Assembly (NCBI RefSeq): GCF_021555155.1 | Contig: NZ_JAKGBU010000032.1 | Coordinates: forward strand, 1-34,262 | Reading direction: 5' to 3' | DNA from: Rhizobium alarense | GTDB taxonomy: Bacteria > Pseudomonadota > Alphaproteobacteria > Rhizobiales > Rhizobiaceae | DNA: 34,262 bases | In this document: positions 26,378 to 34,262 of the stretch, one piece after another | How positions within the stretch are numbered: the first letter of the stretch is position 1 | Layout of the letters: the number at the start of each line of letters is the position of its first letter | The notes under the pieces: model-generated | The model's database searches: none | Told to the model about the DNA's origin: nothing | The model's input: the letters and a program-made list of their open reading frames with translations, nothing else | Made by a program: the position numbers and the translations under genes

Positions 26378-27554
26378 GCGGCAGCATGATCGTCAGGATG
26401 CCGAGCAGCGGCAGATAGGAACAGACGCTGTAGACGAAGTCGATGCCGTGGCTGTCGGCATAGACGCCGAGGATCGCCGCGCCGAGGCCGCCGGTGCCGA
26501 AGGCGAAGCCGAAGAACACGCCGGCGATCAGCCCGACGCGGCCTGGCACCAACTCCTGCGCGAAGACGACGATCGCCGAGAAGGCGGACGAGAAGATCAG
26601 CCCGATCAGCACGACGAGCACGCCGGTCCACAACAGGTTCGCATAGGGCAGGACCAATGCGAAGGGGATGACGCCGAGGATCGAGAACCAGATCACGAAG
26701 CGCGCGCCGAACCGGTCGCCGATCGGCCCGCCGAGGAAGACGCCCGCGGCCGACGCCCCGAGGAACAGGAACAGCATGAGCTGCGCCTCCTGCACCGACA
26801 GCCCGAAGCGGCCGATCGTGTAGAAGGTGAAATAGCTCGACAGGCTGGAAAGATAGACGTTCTTCGTCGTCGTCAGCAGCACGAGCACGAAGAGCGCCCA
26901 GGCGACGCGCCCGCGCGGCAGCGGCAGATCGCGCGAGACCGGCGGCCGGCCGGCGGCAAGGCGCCGCTCGCCGGCATACCAGGCGCCGACCCAGGTCAGG
27001 ATACCCATGCCGAGAAGGGCAGCCGCCGAGAACCAGGAAACGCTCGTCTGGCCGAAGGGCAGGACGATGAAGGCGGCAAGCAGCGGCCCCATGGCCGTGC
27101 CCGCATTGCCGCCCACCTGGAACAGCGACTGCGCCATGCCATGCCGCCCGCCCGACGCCAGTCGCGCGACGCGCGAGGATTCCGGATGGAAGATCGCCGA
27201 ACCGAAGCCGATGAGGCAGGCGCCGAGGATGAGCACCGGATAGCTGTGCGCATAGGCGAGCAGGATAAGGCCGCAGAAGGTGCTCGCCATGCCGGCCGGC
27301 AGCGAGAACGGCATCGGCCAGCGGTCCGTGACGAGGCCGACGGCCGGCTGCAGGAGCGAGGCCGTCACCTGGAAGGCCATGGTGAGCAGGCCGATCTGCA
27401 CGAAGTCGAGCGCGTAATTCTCCTTCAGCAGCGGATAAAGGGAGGTCAGTAGCGACTGCATGATGTCGTTCAGCATGTGGCACACGCTGACGGCGACGAT
27501 GATGGAGAAGGTGGTGCGCGCGGGCGAAGGCGCGGTGGGGGCTACCGCCGACAT
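26361..27554 (-). CDS. Fsr-like MFS exporter (fosmidomycin-resistance family)
   Basis: The 397-residue protein is a 12-helix major facilitator. The opening SIIVAVSVCHMLNDIMQSLL, with its CHMLND/HxxND motif in helix 1, is the hallmark of the fosmidomycin-resistance (Fsr) family. Further features are LLTMAFQVTASLLQPAVGLVTD, FGSAIFHPESSRVARLASGG and GGPIGDRFGARFV. The natural substrate of this family is usually unknown. It is divergent from an AraC regulator, a common regulator/exporter arrangement. It is not obviously part of the lysine pathway, although it is convergent with the AmaA-like gene. Confidence 0.92.
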   Translation of the reverse strand: MSAVAPTAPSPARTTFSIIVAVSVCHMLNDIMQSLLTSLYPLLKENYALDFVQIGLLTMAFQVTASLLQPAVGLVTDRWPMPFSLPAGMASTFCGLILLAYAHSYPVLILGACLIGFGSAIFHPESSRVARLASGGRHGMAQSLFQVGGNAGTAMGPLLAAFIVLPFGQTSVSWFSAAALLGMGILTWVGAWYAGERRLAAGRPPVSRDLPLPRGRVAWALFVLVLLTTTKNVYLSSLSSYFTFYTIGRFGLSVQEAQLMLFLFLGASAAGVFLGGPIGDRFGARFVIWFSILGVIPFALVLPYANLLWTGVLVVLIGLIFSSAFSAIVVFAQELVPGRVGLIAGVFFGFAFGTGGLGAAILGVYADSHGIDFVYSVCSYLPLLGILTIMLPRLPAR

Positions 27555-27600
27555 GTGGACCTCGACTGTTTCCGTCCGGAACTGTTGTTTTCTCGTCTTT

Positions 27601-27620
27601 ACAGCGCCTGTCTATACAGG
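27601..27620. promoter_or_regulatory. ACAG/CTGT operator candidate between MFS and AraC genes
   Basis: Three alternating half-sites, ACAG at 27601, CTGT at 27608 and ACAG at 27616, make two overlapping dyads. The better one is CCTGT-CTAT-ACAGG (27607-27620 including its 4-base centre). It lies 57 bases before the AraC start and 47 bases before the MFS start, so it could serve both. Confidence 0.4.
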
Positions 27621-27676
27621 GATTGTCGGCGGCCTGCTTTCGTGCTTTGGTCCTCTTCTTTCGCAAGTGGGCCAAA

Positions 27677-28498
27677 ATGGACAAGCTTCCGCAGGACATC
27701 ATTGCGACGCTCGACGACGATCACATCCGTACTCTCGCGTCGATGGAGCAGTCCGACGCCGAGGTGATCGTGCGCAGTTCGGACATTCCGCACGGCTATG
27801 TCGTGCCGCCGCACAGCCACAGCCGCACGCAGTTCCTCTGCGTCTTCGCCGGGGTCGTGCTGGTCTCGACGATCCGCGGCCGCTGGATGATCCCGCCCGG
27901 CCACGCACTGCTGATCCCGCGCGGGCTCGAACATTCGGTCGAAATGTTCAGCGACGTGGCGATGCGCTCGGTCTACATCCTCTCGCCGCACGGCCTGGCG
28001 GGATCGCCGGAGCCGGTCGTGCTGGAAGTGACCGACCTCGCCCACCATCTTCTGGCCGAGGCCGTGCGCCACCAGCCCCTCAGCGGTGCTCCCCAGCGGC
28101 GGGACCTGGTGATGGCGCTGCTGATCGACGAGATGGGCCGCCTGCCGCAGCGTCCGCTCGGCCTGCCCTTTCCGGGCCATCCGCGACTTGCGGGCCTTTG
28201 CCGCGACTTCGTCGACCGGCCGTCGCCGGACGCCAAGATCGACGACTGGGCGCGCAGGCTCAACATGAGCCGGCGCAGCTTCACCCGCCTCTTCCGCGAC
28301 GAGACGGGCGTCAGCTTCTCCACCTGGCGCCAGCAGGCGGCGATCTTCGCCTGCCTGCCGCGGCTTGCGGACGGCGCGCCGGTAACGCAGATCGCGCTCG
28401 AGGCCGGCTACGACAGCGTGCCGGCCTTCACCACCATGTTCAAGCGCATGCTCGGCGCCTCGCCGAAGCTCTATTTCAAGAGCCGCCAGGCCGCCTAA
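27677..28498 (+). CDS. AraC-family transcriptional regulator with cupin sensor
   Basis: The product has 273 residues. The N-terminal cupin-like sensor (about 30-110) contains PHGYVVPPHSHSRTQFLCVFAG and RGRWMIPPGHALLIPRGLEH, here abbreviated to PPHSHSRTQ and PPGHALLIPRGLEH as key parts. The C-terminal double helix-turn-helix (about 180-270) has DDWARRLNMSRRSFTRLFRDE and QIALEAGYDSVPAFTTMFKR. Size and layout resemble NimR-type AraC regulators that control a divergent exporter. The ATG at 27677 is preferred over the upstream in-frame start at 27623 because it gives the normal N-terminus. Likely controls the Fsr-like exporter and itself. Confidence 0.9.
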   Translation: MDKLPQDIIATLDDDHIRTLASMEQSDAEVIVRSSDIPHGYVVPPHSHSRTQFLCVFAGVVLVSTIRGRWMIPPGHALLIPRGLEHSVEMFSDVAMRSVYILSPHGLAGSPEPVVLEVTDLAHHLLAEAVRHQPLSGAPQRRDLVMALLIDEMGRLPQRPLGLPFPGHPRLAGLCRDFVDRPSPDAKIDDWARRLNMSRRSFTRLFRDETGVSFSTWRQQAAIFACLPRLADGAPVTQIALEAGYDSVPAFTTMFKRMLGASPKLYFKSRQAA

Positions 28499-28637
28499 GG
28501 CCGGACGTCTCAAACAGAGCGTCGGGAGACGCGATTCAGGCACTGTTTTCCGGGCGCATTTGGGATTAGGAAGGGAGGCGCGGGACCCATACCGGGACGC
28601 GGCATGCCGGCAGCGCAAAGGGCGCACGGAGAGGACA

Positions 28638-29426
28638 GTGACGAGACGCATCCGCATCATCGGGATCGGCGCAGGCAATCCCGGGCATATGACCGTTCAG
28701 GCGATCGACGCGCTGAACGCATGCGACGTCCTCTTCATCCCGCTGAAGGGCGAGGAAAAAGCCTTCCTGGCCGATCTCCGCCGCGCGATCTGCGATCGTT
28801 TCATCAGGGGCGCATCGCCGCGCCTCCTCGAATTCGCCGTGCCGAAACGCCGCGACGACGGCGACTACGGCGCGGGCGTCACCGACTGGCACCGGGCGAT
28901 CGCGGCAATCTACGAGGACATGCTGCTTGGCGAGGTGGGCGCCGACGAGACCGTCGGCCTGCTCGTCTGGGGCGATCCGATGCTCTACGACAGCACGATC
29001 CGCATCGTCGAGCATGTGCGCGACAGGGGCCGCGTCGCCTTCGACTACGACGTCATCCCCGGCATCACCAGCCTGCAGGCGCTCTGCGCCAGCCACCGCA
29101 TTCCCTTGAACCGCATCGGCCTGCCGGTCGAGATCACCACCGGCCGGCGCCTTTCCGAAGGCTGGCCGCCGGGCACGCATGACGTCGCGGTGATGCTCGA
29201 CGGCGTCCAGGCCTTCGAGACGGTGAACGATCCCGATGCAATAATTCATTGGGGTGCCTATCTCGGCACACCGATGGAGATCACGCTGTCCGGTCCACTA
29301 TCGGACATTGCCGGAACGATCAGCGAAACACGGAAAGCGGCGCGTGCCGAACACGGCTGGGTCATGGACACCTACCTGATCCGCCGACCGGTCGAAGCGG
29401 CGGAAGGTGCGGAGGGCGGCGCATGA
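28638..29426 (+). CDS. cobF: Precorrin-6A synthase (deacetylating) CobF
   Basis: SAM-dependent methyltransferase that methylates C-1 of precorrin-5 with loss of acetate, a step of the aerobic cobalamin pathway. The product has 262 residues from a GTG start with GGAGAGG upstream. The tetrapyrrole-methylase motifs are IIGIGAGNPGHMTVQAIDAL at the N-terminus, LLVWGDPMLYDSTIRIVEHV in the middle and VIPGITSLQALCASH after it. It opens the cob operon; its stop overlaps the cobG start (ATGA). The upstream gap of 139 bases has a GCGTC-GGGA-GACGC hairpin (28519-28532), but I cannot recognise a cobalamin riboswitch there. Confidence 0.95.
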   Translation: MTRRIRIIGIGAGNPGHMTVQAIDALNACDVLFIPLKGEEKAFLADLRRAICDRFIRGASPRLLEFAVPKRRDDGDYGAGVTDWHRAIAAIYEDMLLGEVGADETVGLLVWGDPMLYDSTIRIVEHVRDRGRVAFDYDVIPGITSLQALCASHRIPLNRIGLPVEITTGRRLSEGWPPGTHDVAVMLDGVQAFETVNDPDAIIHWGAYLGTPMEITLSGPLSDIAGTISETRKAARAEHGWVMDTYLIRRPVEAAEGAEGGA

Positions 29427-30772
29427 GCACGACCCTTTTTCCGGCCCTGGCGGCGGCGCCGAAATCCCCGCTGCGGCGCGGCGCCTGTCCTTCCGTCGCC
29501 GCGCCGATGCCGACCGGCGACGGCCTGCTCGTCCGGCTCCGGCCGCAGGCGGCCGAGCTTTCCCCGGCGCACTGGATCGCCATTGCCGCGCTGGCACGGG
29601 AGCACGGCAATGGCCTCGTCGAGGTGACCGCCCGCGGCAATCTGCAGGTGCGCGGCCTGTCCGAGGAGACTGTGGCGCCGTTTGCCGCGGGGCTCGACGC
29701 GGCGGGCGTTGCGATCCGTTCCGGTGTCGCGATCGAGGTGCCGCCGCTCGCGGGACTGGACCCCTCCGAGATCGCGGATGCGACGCCGCTCGCCGAACGG
29801 ATCACCCGGATGATTGCCGCAGGCAGGCAGGCCCTTCGACTTGCGCCCAAGCTCGCCGTCGTCGTCGACGGCGGCGGGGTGCTCAATCTCCACGACATGG
29901 TCGCCGACATTCGGCTCGACGCCGTGCACCGCGCCGGCGAGGTGCGGTGGCGAATCGCCATCGCCGGCGATGCATCCTCCGCTGCGCCGATTGCCTGCCT
30001 GCCGGGGGACGCGGCGGCCGACGCCGTGCTGCGGCTGCTGCGGGAACTCGCGGCGCTGGGTCCGGCGGCGCGCGGCAGGGATCTGCGTGCGGCCGGCGTT
30101 CCGCCCTTCACGGACGACGGCGGCGATACCGTCGGTCGTGCCAAAGCGCCGGTCGGCCTGCTCGACATCGGGAACGGCCCGGTGCTCGGCCTTCGCCTGC
30201 CCTACGGCAAGGTCCATGCCGACCAGCTGGAAGGGCTGATGCACGATCTCGCCAGGCGTGGCGCGCGCGCGGTCCGGCTTGCGCCTCATCGGGCGCTGCT
30301 GGTGCTCGGCATCGCGGCCGAGACGGCCGGCGACGCCCTCCGCAGCGCCGGCCAGCACGGTTTCTGGACCGACCCGGACGCCCCCGGCAATGCGATCTCC
30401 GCCTGCGCCGGCAGTGCCGGCTGCGCCGCCGCACGGCTCGACACGCATGCCGTCGCGGACGCGCTGATCGCCGCGGCTCCCGGCCTCTTCGACGGCTCGG
30501 CCGCCATTCACGTCTCCGGCTGCACCAAGGGCTGCGCCCATCCGGCCGCAGCACCCCTGACGATCGTCGGCACCGGCGACGGCGCCGCACTCGTCATCGC
30601 CGGGCGGGCAGGCGACGATAGAGCCTCTCTTGCCGCACGAGATCTTCCCGCCGCCCTCACCGGCATCGGCGCGCTCGTCGCCAGCGAAGGCAGGCGGGGC
30701 GAGACAGCGCGCACCCTTCTCGAGCGGCTCGGCAGGGACCGGCTGCTCTCCGCATTTCAGGGCAGGACATGA
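29423..30772 (+). CDS. cobG: Precorrin-3B synthase CobG
   Basis: Oxygen-dependent iron-sulfur monooxygenase that hydroxylates precorrin-3A at C-20 and forms the gamma-lactone, the step that defines the aerobic route. The 449-residue protein resembles a sulfite/nitrite reductase. The N-terminal ferredoxin-like half contains GLVEVTARGNLQVRGL. The 4Fe-4S cysteines lie at C328, C334, C367 and C371 (ACAGSAGCAA and SGCTKGCAHP). The ATG start overlaps the cobF stop by four bases and the stop overlaps the cobH start, which shows translational coupling. Its presence means cobalamin synthesis here needs oxygen. Confidence 0.95.
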   Translation: MSTTLFPALAAAPKSPLRRGACPSVAAPMPTGDGLLVRLRPQAAELSPAHWIAIAALAREHGNGLVEVTARGNLQVRGLSEETVAPFAAGLDAAGVAIRSGVAIEVPPLAGLDPSEIADATPLAERITRMIAAGRQALRLAPKLAVVVDGGGVLNLHDMVADIRLDAVHRAGEVRWRIAIAGDASSAAPIACLPGDAAADAVLRLLRELAALGPAARGRDLRAAGVPPFTDDGGDTVGRAKAPVGLLDIGNGPVLGLRLPYGKVHADQLEGLMHDLARRGARAVRLAPHRALLVLGIAAETAGDALRSAGQHGFWTDPDAPGNAISACAGSAGCAAARLDTHAVADALIAAAPGLFDGSAAIHVSGCTKGCAHPAAAPLTIVGTGDGAALVIAGRAGDDRASLAARDLPAALTGIGALVASEGRRGETARTLLERLGRDRLLSAFQGRT

Positions 30773-31401
30773 CAGACTACGACTACATCAGGAACGGCAC
30801 CGCCATCTACGAGCGGTCCTTCGCCATCATCCGGTCGGAAGCCGACCTGTCGCGTTTTTCCGAGGCCGAGGCGGATGTCGCGGTGCGCATGATCCATGCC
30901 GCCGGCCTCGTGGAGGCGGCGGCGCATTTCCATTTCTCGCCGGATTTCGTCGCCTCCGCCCGCGCGGCACTTGAGGCCGGCGCACCGATCTTCTGCGACG
31001 CGGAGATGGTGTCGCGCGGCGTGACGGCCGCGCGGCTTCCCGCCGGCAACGACGTCATCTGCACGCTGCGCGACCCGCGCACGCCGGAGATCGCCGCGGA
31101 GATCGGCAACACGCGCTCGGCCGCGGCCATCCGCCTGTGGCTCGACCGCATGGCCGGCTCGGTCGTTGCCATCGGCAACGCGCCGACGGCGCTCTTCTAC
31201 CTGCTCGAACTGCTGCGTGACGGCGCGCCGAAACCGGCGGCGATCCTCGGCATGCCGGTCGGCTTCGTCGGCGCGGCGGAATCGAAGGAGGCGCTTGCCG
31301 AAAAGTCCTACGGCGTGCCCTTCGCCATCGTGCGCGGCCGGCTTGGCGGCAGCGCCATGACGGCGGCGGCCCTCAATGCGCTGGCGAGGCCGGGGCTATG
31401 A
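30769..31401 (+). CDS. cobH: Precorrin-8X methylmutase CobH
   Basis: Moves the methyl group from C-11 to C-12 of precorrin-8X to give hydrogenobyrinate. The product has 210 residues, the normal size. YDYIRNGTAIYERSFAIIR at the N-terminus and VRMIHAAGLVE, which places the catalytic His at residue 43, match the Pseudomonas denitrificans enzyme. FCDAEMVSRGV and AIGNAPTALFYLLEL are further family blocks. Start and stop codons overlap those of cobG and cobI by four bases each. Confidence 0.96.
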   Translation: MTDYDYIRNGTAIYERSFAIIRSEADLSRFSEAEADVAVRMIHAAGLVEAAAHFHFSPDFVASARAALEAGAPIFCDAEMVSRGVTAARLPAGNDVICTLRDPRTPEIAAEIGNTRSAAAIRLWLDRMAGSVVAIGNAPTALFYLLELLRDGAPKPAAILGMPVGFVGAAESKEALAEKSYGVPFAIVRGRLGGSAMTAAALNALARPGL

Positions 31402-32150
31402 ACATGGCGGCGATGGTGACGGGACGGCTCTATGGCGTGGGCACGGGACCGGGCGACCCGGAACTCCTGACGCTGAAGGCGGTGCGCGCGATCGGCGAAG
31501 CCGACGTGCTCGCCTATTTTGCCAAGGACGGCCGCTCCGGCAACGGGCGGGCGATCGTCGAGGGGCTCTTGAAGCCCGGCATGGTCGAACTGCCGCTCTA
31601 CTATCCGGTGACGACCGAGATCGACAAGGACCACGACGACTACAAGCGCCAGATCACCGGCTTCTACGACGCCTCCGCCGACGCGGTCGCCGGCCATCTC
31701 GCCGCCGGACGGACGGTCGCGATCCTCTCGGAGGGCGATCCGATGTTCTACGGCTCCTACATGCACCTGCATGTGCGGCTGGCAAGCCGGTTCCCGACCG
31801 AGGTCATTCCCGGCATCACGGCGATGTCGGGCTGCTGGTCGCTCTCCGGCCTGCCGATCGTGCAGGGCGACGATGTGCTCTCGGTTCTGCCCGGCACGAT
31901 GCGCGAGGCGGAACTCGTTCGCCGGCTCGGCGATACGCAGGCCGCCGTCATCATGAAGGTCGGCCGCAACCTGCCGAAGATCCGCCGCGCGCTCGCCGCC
32001 GCCGGCAGGCTCGCCGAGGCGATCTATGTCGAGCGCGGCACCATGGCGGCCGGCAAGTCGACGCGGCTTGCTGAGAAGCCGGACGACACGGCCCCCTATT
32101 TTTCACTCATCCTCGTGCCGGGCTGGCACGGCCGCACGGGAGCGGAGTGA
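31398..32150 (+). CDS. cobI: Precorrin-2 C20-methyltransferase CobI
   Basis: SAM-dependent methylase that makes precorrin-3A from precorrin-2. The product has 250 residues. YGVGTGPGDPELLTLKAVRA is the family start motif, ILSEGDPMFYGSYMHLH the second, and VIPGITAMSGC the third. The ATG at 31398 overlaps the cobH stop; ATGs four and fifteen bases later in the open frame could also be used, giving a slightly shorter protein. The TGA stop overlaps the cobJ ATG by one base. Confidence 0.95.
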   Translation: MNMAAMVTGRLYGVGTGPGDPELLTLKAVRAIGEADVLAYFAKDGRSGNGRAIVEGLLKPGMVELPLYYPVTTEIDKDHDDYKRQITGFYDASADAVAGHLAAGRTVAILSEGDPMFYGSYMHLHVRLASRFPTEVIPGITAMSGCWSLSGLPIVQGDDVLSVLPGTMREAELVRRLGDTQAAVIMKVGRNLPKIRRALAAAGRLAEAIYVERGTMAAGKSTRLAEKPDDTAPYFSLILVPGWHGRTGAE

Positions 32151-32914
32151 TGGCGGGCAGGCTCTTTGTGATCGGCACCGGTCCCGGCAATCCCGAGCAG
32201 ATGACACCGGAAGCACAAAAGGCCGTCGAGGCTTCGACCGCGTTCTTCGGCTACTTTCCCTATATCGATCGGCTCAATCTCAGGCCCGACCAGCTGAAGG
32301 TCGCTTCGGACAACCGGGAAGAGCTGAACAGGGCACAAGCGGCGCTCGCGCGCGCTGCTGCCGGCGTGGATGTCTGCGTGGTCTCCGGCGGCGATCCCGG
32401 CGTCTTCGCCATGGCGGCGGCCGTCTGCGAGGCGATCGATGCCGGGCCGGTGGAGTGGAAGTCCGTCGATCTCGTCATCGTACCGGGCGTCACCGCCATG
32501 CTGGCGGTTGCCGCGCGCATCGGCGCGCCGCTCGGCCACGATTTCTGCGCCCTCTCGCTGTCGGACAATCTGAAGCCCTGGAGCATCATCGAGAGGCGGC
32601 TGCGCCTCGTTTCCGAGGCCGGCCTCGTCATCGCGCTCTACAATCCGATCAGCAAGGCGCGGCCCTGGCAGCTCGGCAGGGCCTTCGAGGTGTTGCGCGA
32701 AACGCTGCCGGCCGAAACGCCGGTGATCTTCGGCCGCGCCGCCGGACGGCCGGACGAGCGGATGCTGGTCATGCCGCTCGCCGACGCGGAGGCAGAACAA
32801 GCCGACATGGCGACCTGCGTCGTCATCGGCTCGCCGGAAACGCGCATCATCCAGCGGCCCGGCCTGCCCGATCTCGTCTATACGCCGCGCTTCCTGCCGG
32901 AGGCGAGCAGGTGA
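32150..32914 (+). CDS. cobJ: Precorrin-3B C17-methyltransferase CobJ
   Basis: SAM-dependent ring-contraction methylase that converts precorrin-3B to precorrin-4. The product has 254 residues. LFVIGTGPGNPEQMTPEAQK opens the protein, VVSGGDPGVFAMAAAVCEAI is the second motif and ALYNPISKARPWQ the substrate-side motif. ATG 32150 is preferred to the GTG at 32147 just before it; the start overlaps the cobI stop by one base. Its last 37 bases overlap the 3' end of cobK on the other strand. Confidence 0.95.
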   Translation: MAGRLFVIGTGPGNPEQMTPEAQKAVEASTAFFGYFPYIDRLNLRPDQLKVASDNREELNRAQAALARAAAGVDVCVVSGGDPGVFAMAAAVCEAIDAGPVEWKSVDLVIVPGVTAMLAVAARIGAPLGHDFCALSLSDNLKPWSIIERRLRLVSEAGLVIALYNPISKARPWQLGRAFEVLRETLPAETPVIFGRAAGRPDERMLVMPLADAEAEQADMATCVVIGSPETRIIQRPGLPDLVYTPRFLPEASR

Positions 32915-33648
32915 TCGATCAGCGGCAAGGCTTCCTCGACCGTTCCCGCGCGATTGCCGTCGCTCTCCGCCGCCCGCTCGATCAGGACGACCGGCAGGCC
33001 GAGGATGCGCGCGGCGACGATCTTGCCGTAGGTCGCCTCGCCGCCCGAGTTCTTGGCAACGACGACATCGGTTTCGTGGCGCTTCAGCAGTTCGACCTCG
33101 GCTTCGACCGCAAAGGGTCCGCGCGCGAGAATGTAGTCGACGTCGGGCGCGTCGAGCGGCGGGACGACCGGATCGACGCTGCGCACCAGATAGCGGTGCT
33201 GCGGTGCGGCATCGAAGGCCTTGGCCTCCTGCCGGCCGATCGCGAGGAAGACGCGGCGCGGCACATCGCCCAGCGCTTCGACGGCAGCGCGGACCGACGG
33301 GACTCGCGTCCAGCGATCGCCGTCGCTCTCGTCCCAGCCGAACCGTTCGAGCCGCAGGACCGGAATGCCCGCCGCTTCGCCCGCCGCACCGGCATTGGCG
33401 GAAATCCGCCGGGCGAAGGGATGCGTCGCATCGACGATGAGGTCGACGGCTTCGTCCCGGAGGTAGGTTTCCAGGCCCTGGACACCGCCGAAGCCGCCGC
33501 TGCGAACGGGCACCGGCTGTGGTGCCGGGTCGAGCGTGCGGCCGGCAAGCGACAACGTCACGGCCAGATCGGTGCGCGCCGCGAGGCGCGCGGCGAGGTC
33601 GCGCGCCTCGGTCGTGCCGCCAAGAAGAAGGATGCGTTTCGTGTCCAA
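32878..33648 (-). CDS. cobK: Precorrin-6A reductase CobK
   Basis: NADPH-dependent reductase that converts precorrin-6A to 6B. The product has 256 residues from a TTG start. The N-terminus KRILLLGGTTEARDLAARLA is the family signature; DLIVDATHPFARRISANA and VVAKNSGGEATYGKI are conserved blocks, the latter for substrate and cofactor contacts. An in-frame ATG at 33687 would add 13 residues and deepen the overlap with cobL. The gene runs against all other cob genes. It overlaps cobJ tail to tail by 37 bases and cobL head to head by at least 8 bases. Confidence 0.92.
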   Translation of the reverse strand: MDTKRILLLGGTTEARDLAARLAARTDLAVTLSLAGRTLDPAPQPVPVRSGGFGGVQGLETYLRDEAVDLIVDATHPFARRISANAGAAGEAAGIPVLRLERFGWDESDGDRWTRVPSVRAAVEALGDVPRRVFLAIGRQEAKAFDAAPQHRYLVRSVDPVVPPLDAPDVDYILARGPFAVEAEVELLKRHETDVVVAKNSGGEATYGKIVAARILGLPVVLIERAAESDGNRAGTVEEALPLIDHLLASGRKRGV

Positions 33649-34262
33649 GCCGGCTGAATCCCTTGTCCCCGATCCCTGGCTCACCATCGTCGGTATCGGC
33701 GAGGACGGTCTAGCGGGTCTCGGCGACGCGGCCAAGAGCGCGATCGAAAAGGCGGCGCTCGTCTTCGGCGGCGCGCGGCATCTGGAGCTTGCCGACGCCG
33801 CCATTGGCGGCGAGCGCCATAGCTGGCTCAGCCCCTTCGAGCGCTCCGTCGAGACGGTGCTTGCGGCACGCGGCCGGCCTGTCGTCGTGCTCGCCTCGGG
33901 TGATCCCTTCTTCTACGGCGTCGGCGTCACCCTGTCGCGCCGCGTGCCACGCAGCGAGATGACGGTCTATCCCGCGCCCTCCGCCTTCAACCTTGCCGCC
34001 GCCCGCATGGGCTGGCCCTTGCAGGACACAGTCTGCGTGTCGCTGCACGGCCGGCCGATCGATCTCATCCGTCCGCATCTGCATCCGGATGCCCGCATCC
34101 TCGCGCTTACCTCCGACAGCGACGGACCGGCCGCGCTTGCGACCCTCTTGGCGGAGGCCGGCTTCGGCGGCTCGACGCTGACGGTGCTCGAAGCGCTCGG
34201 CGGGGACCGCGAACGCGTGAGCACCCACCGCGCGGAGAATTTCGCGCTCGCCGATGCCGACA
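33641..34262 (+). CDS. cobL: Precorrin-6B C5,15-methyltransferase (decarboxylating) CobL, 3'-truncated by window edge
   Basis: Methylates C-5 and C-15 of precorrin-6B and decarboxylates the acetate side chain. Only the first 207 codons are in the window; this is the CbiE-like half, and the CbiT-like half should follow outside. Motifs are PWLTIVGIGEDGLAGLGDAA, VFGGARHLEL and VVVLASGDPFFYGVGVTL. The start is GTG 33641 with AAGGA eight bases upstream; an in-frame ATG at 33632 is nearly as good. Either start lies inside the 5' end of cobK on the other strand. The frame is uninterrupted to the last base. Confidence 0.93.
   Translation, partial: MSKPAESLVPDPWLTIVGIGEDGLAGLGDAAKSAIEKAALVFGGARHLELADAAIGGERHSWLSPFERSVETVLAARGRPVVVLASGDPFFYGVGVTLSRRVPRSEMTVYPAPSAFNLAAARMGWPLQDTVCVSLHGRPIDLIRPHLHPDARILALTSDSDGPAALATLLAEAGFGGSTLTVLEALGGDRERVSTHRAENFALADAD

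Noticed and set aside
28499-28637. Possible cobalamin riboswitch before cobF
   Set aside because: The 139-base gap is short and I find no convincing B12-box. Only one small GNRA-type hairpin (28519-28532) is clear.
33710-34228. Minus-strand open frame at the right edge
   Set aside because: It is the antisense shadow of cobL, whose plus-strand motifs (GIGEDGLAGL, SGDPFFYGVG) are unambiguous.

Overview
This window is chromosomal-type DNA from an alphaproteobacterium, most likely a member of the Rhizobiaceae (Ensifer/Shinella/Rhizobium-like). The clues are high GC with strong third-position bias, a run of amtB-ftsK-lolA-xth genes, the aerobic cob cobalamin gene set, and rhizobial-looking regulators. 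The genus cannot be fixed from the sequence alone. Genes are tightly packed and no gene-free stretch exceeds about 250 bases. I see no tRNA, rRNA, CRISPR array, insertion sequence, prophage or integration site.

Region 1 (1-8850) is housekeeping and envelope: the 3' part of an ammonium transporter gene with a clear terminator, ftsK, lolA, exodeoxyribonuclease III, an OmpR-type response regulator followed by a stand-alone cyclic-nucleotide-binding protein, a divergent YkuD L,D-transpeptidase, and purU behind a structured leader. Region 2 (8851-11365) is a DdlA-type D-Ala-D-Ala ligase facing a Bcr/CflA-type exporter. Region 3 (11491-16296) is a PuuA/PuuB-like gamma-glutamylation and oxidation pair, a divergent GntR regulator with a palindromic operator candidate, and a DadA-like FAD oxidoreductase.

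Region 4 (16411-26341) is the most interesting part. It reads as a complete 2-aminoadipate route from lysine to 2-oxoglutarate. An Lrp/AsnC regulator is divergent from a lysine 6-dehydrogenase-like enzyme. Facing them is the operon hglS (DUF1338 2-oxoadipate decarboxylase/hydroxylase), a compact D-2-hydroxyglutarate dehydrogenase, an antiquitin-type (ALDH7) aminoadipate semialdehyde dehydrogenase, and a class I aminotransferase. A LysR regulator is divergent from hglS and is followed by an AmaA-like FAD oxidase that could feed pipecolate (from D-lysine) into the same semialdehyde. The enzymes would act in the order lysine -> aminoadipate semialdehyde/P6C -> 2-aminoadipate -> 2-oxoadipate -> D-2-hydroxyglutarate -> 2-oxoglutarate.

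Region 5 (26361-28498) is a divergent Fsr-like MFS exporter and AraC regulator pair with a dyad between them. Region 6 (28638-34262) is the aerobic cobalamin cluster cobF-G-H-I-J with start/stop overlaps, then cobK on the opposite strand overlapping both neighbours, then the 5' half of cobL running off the window.
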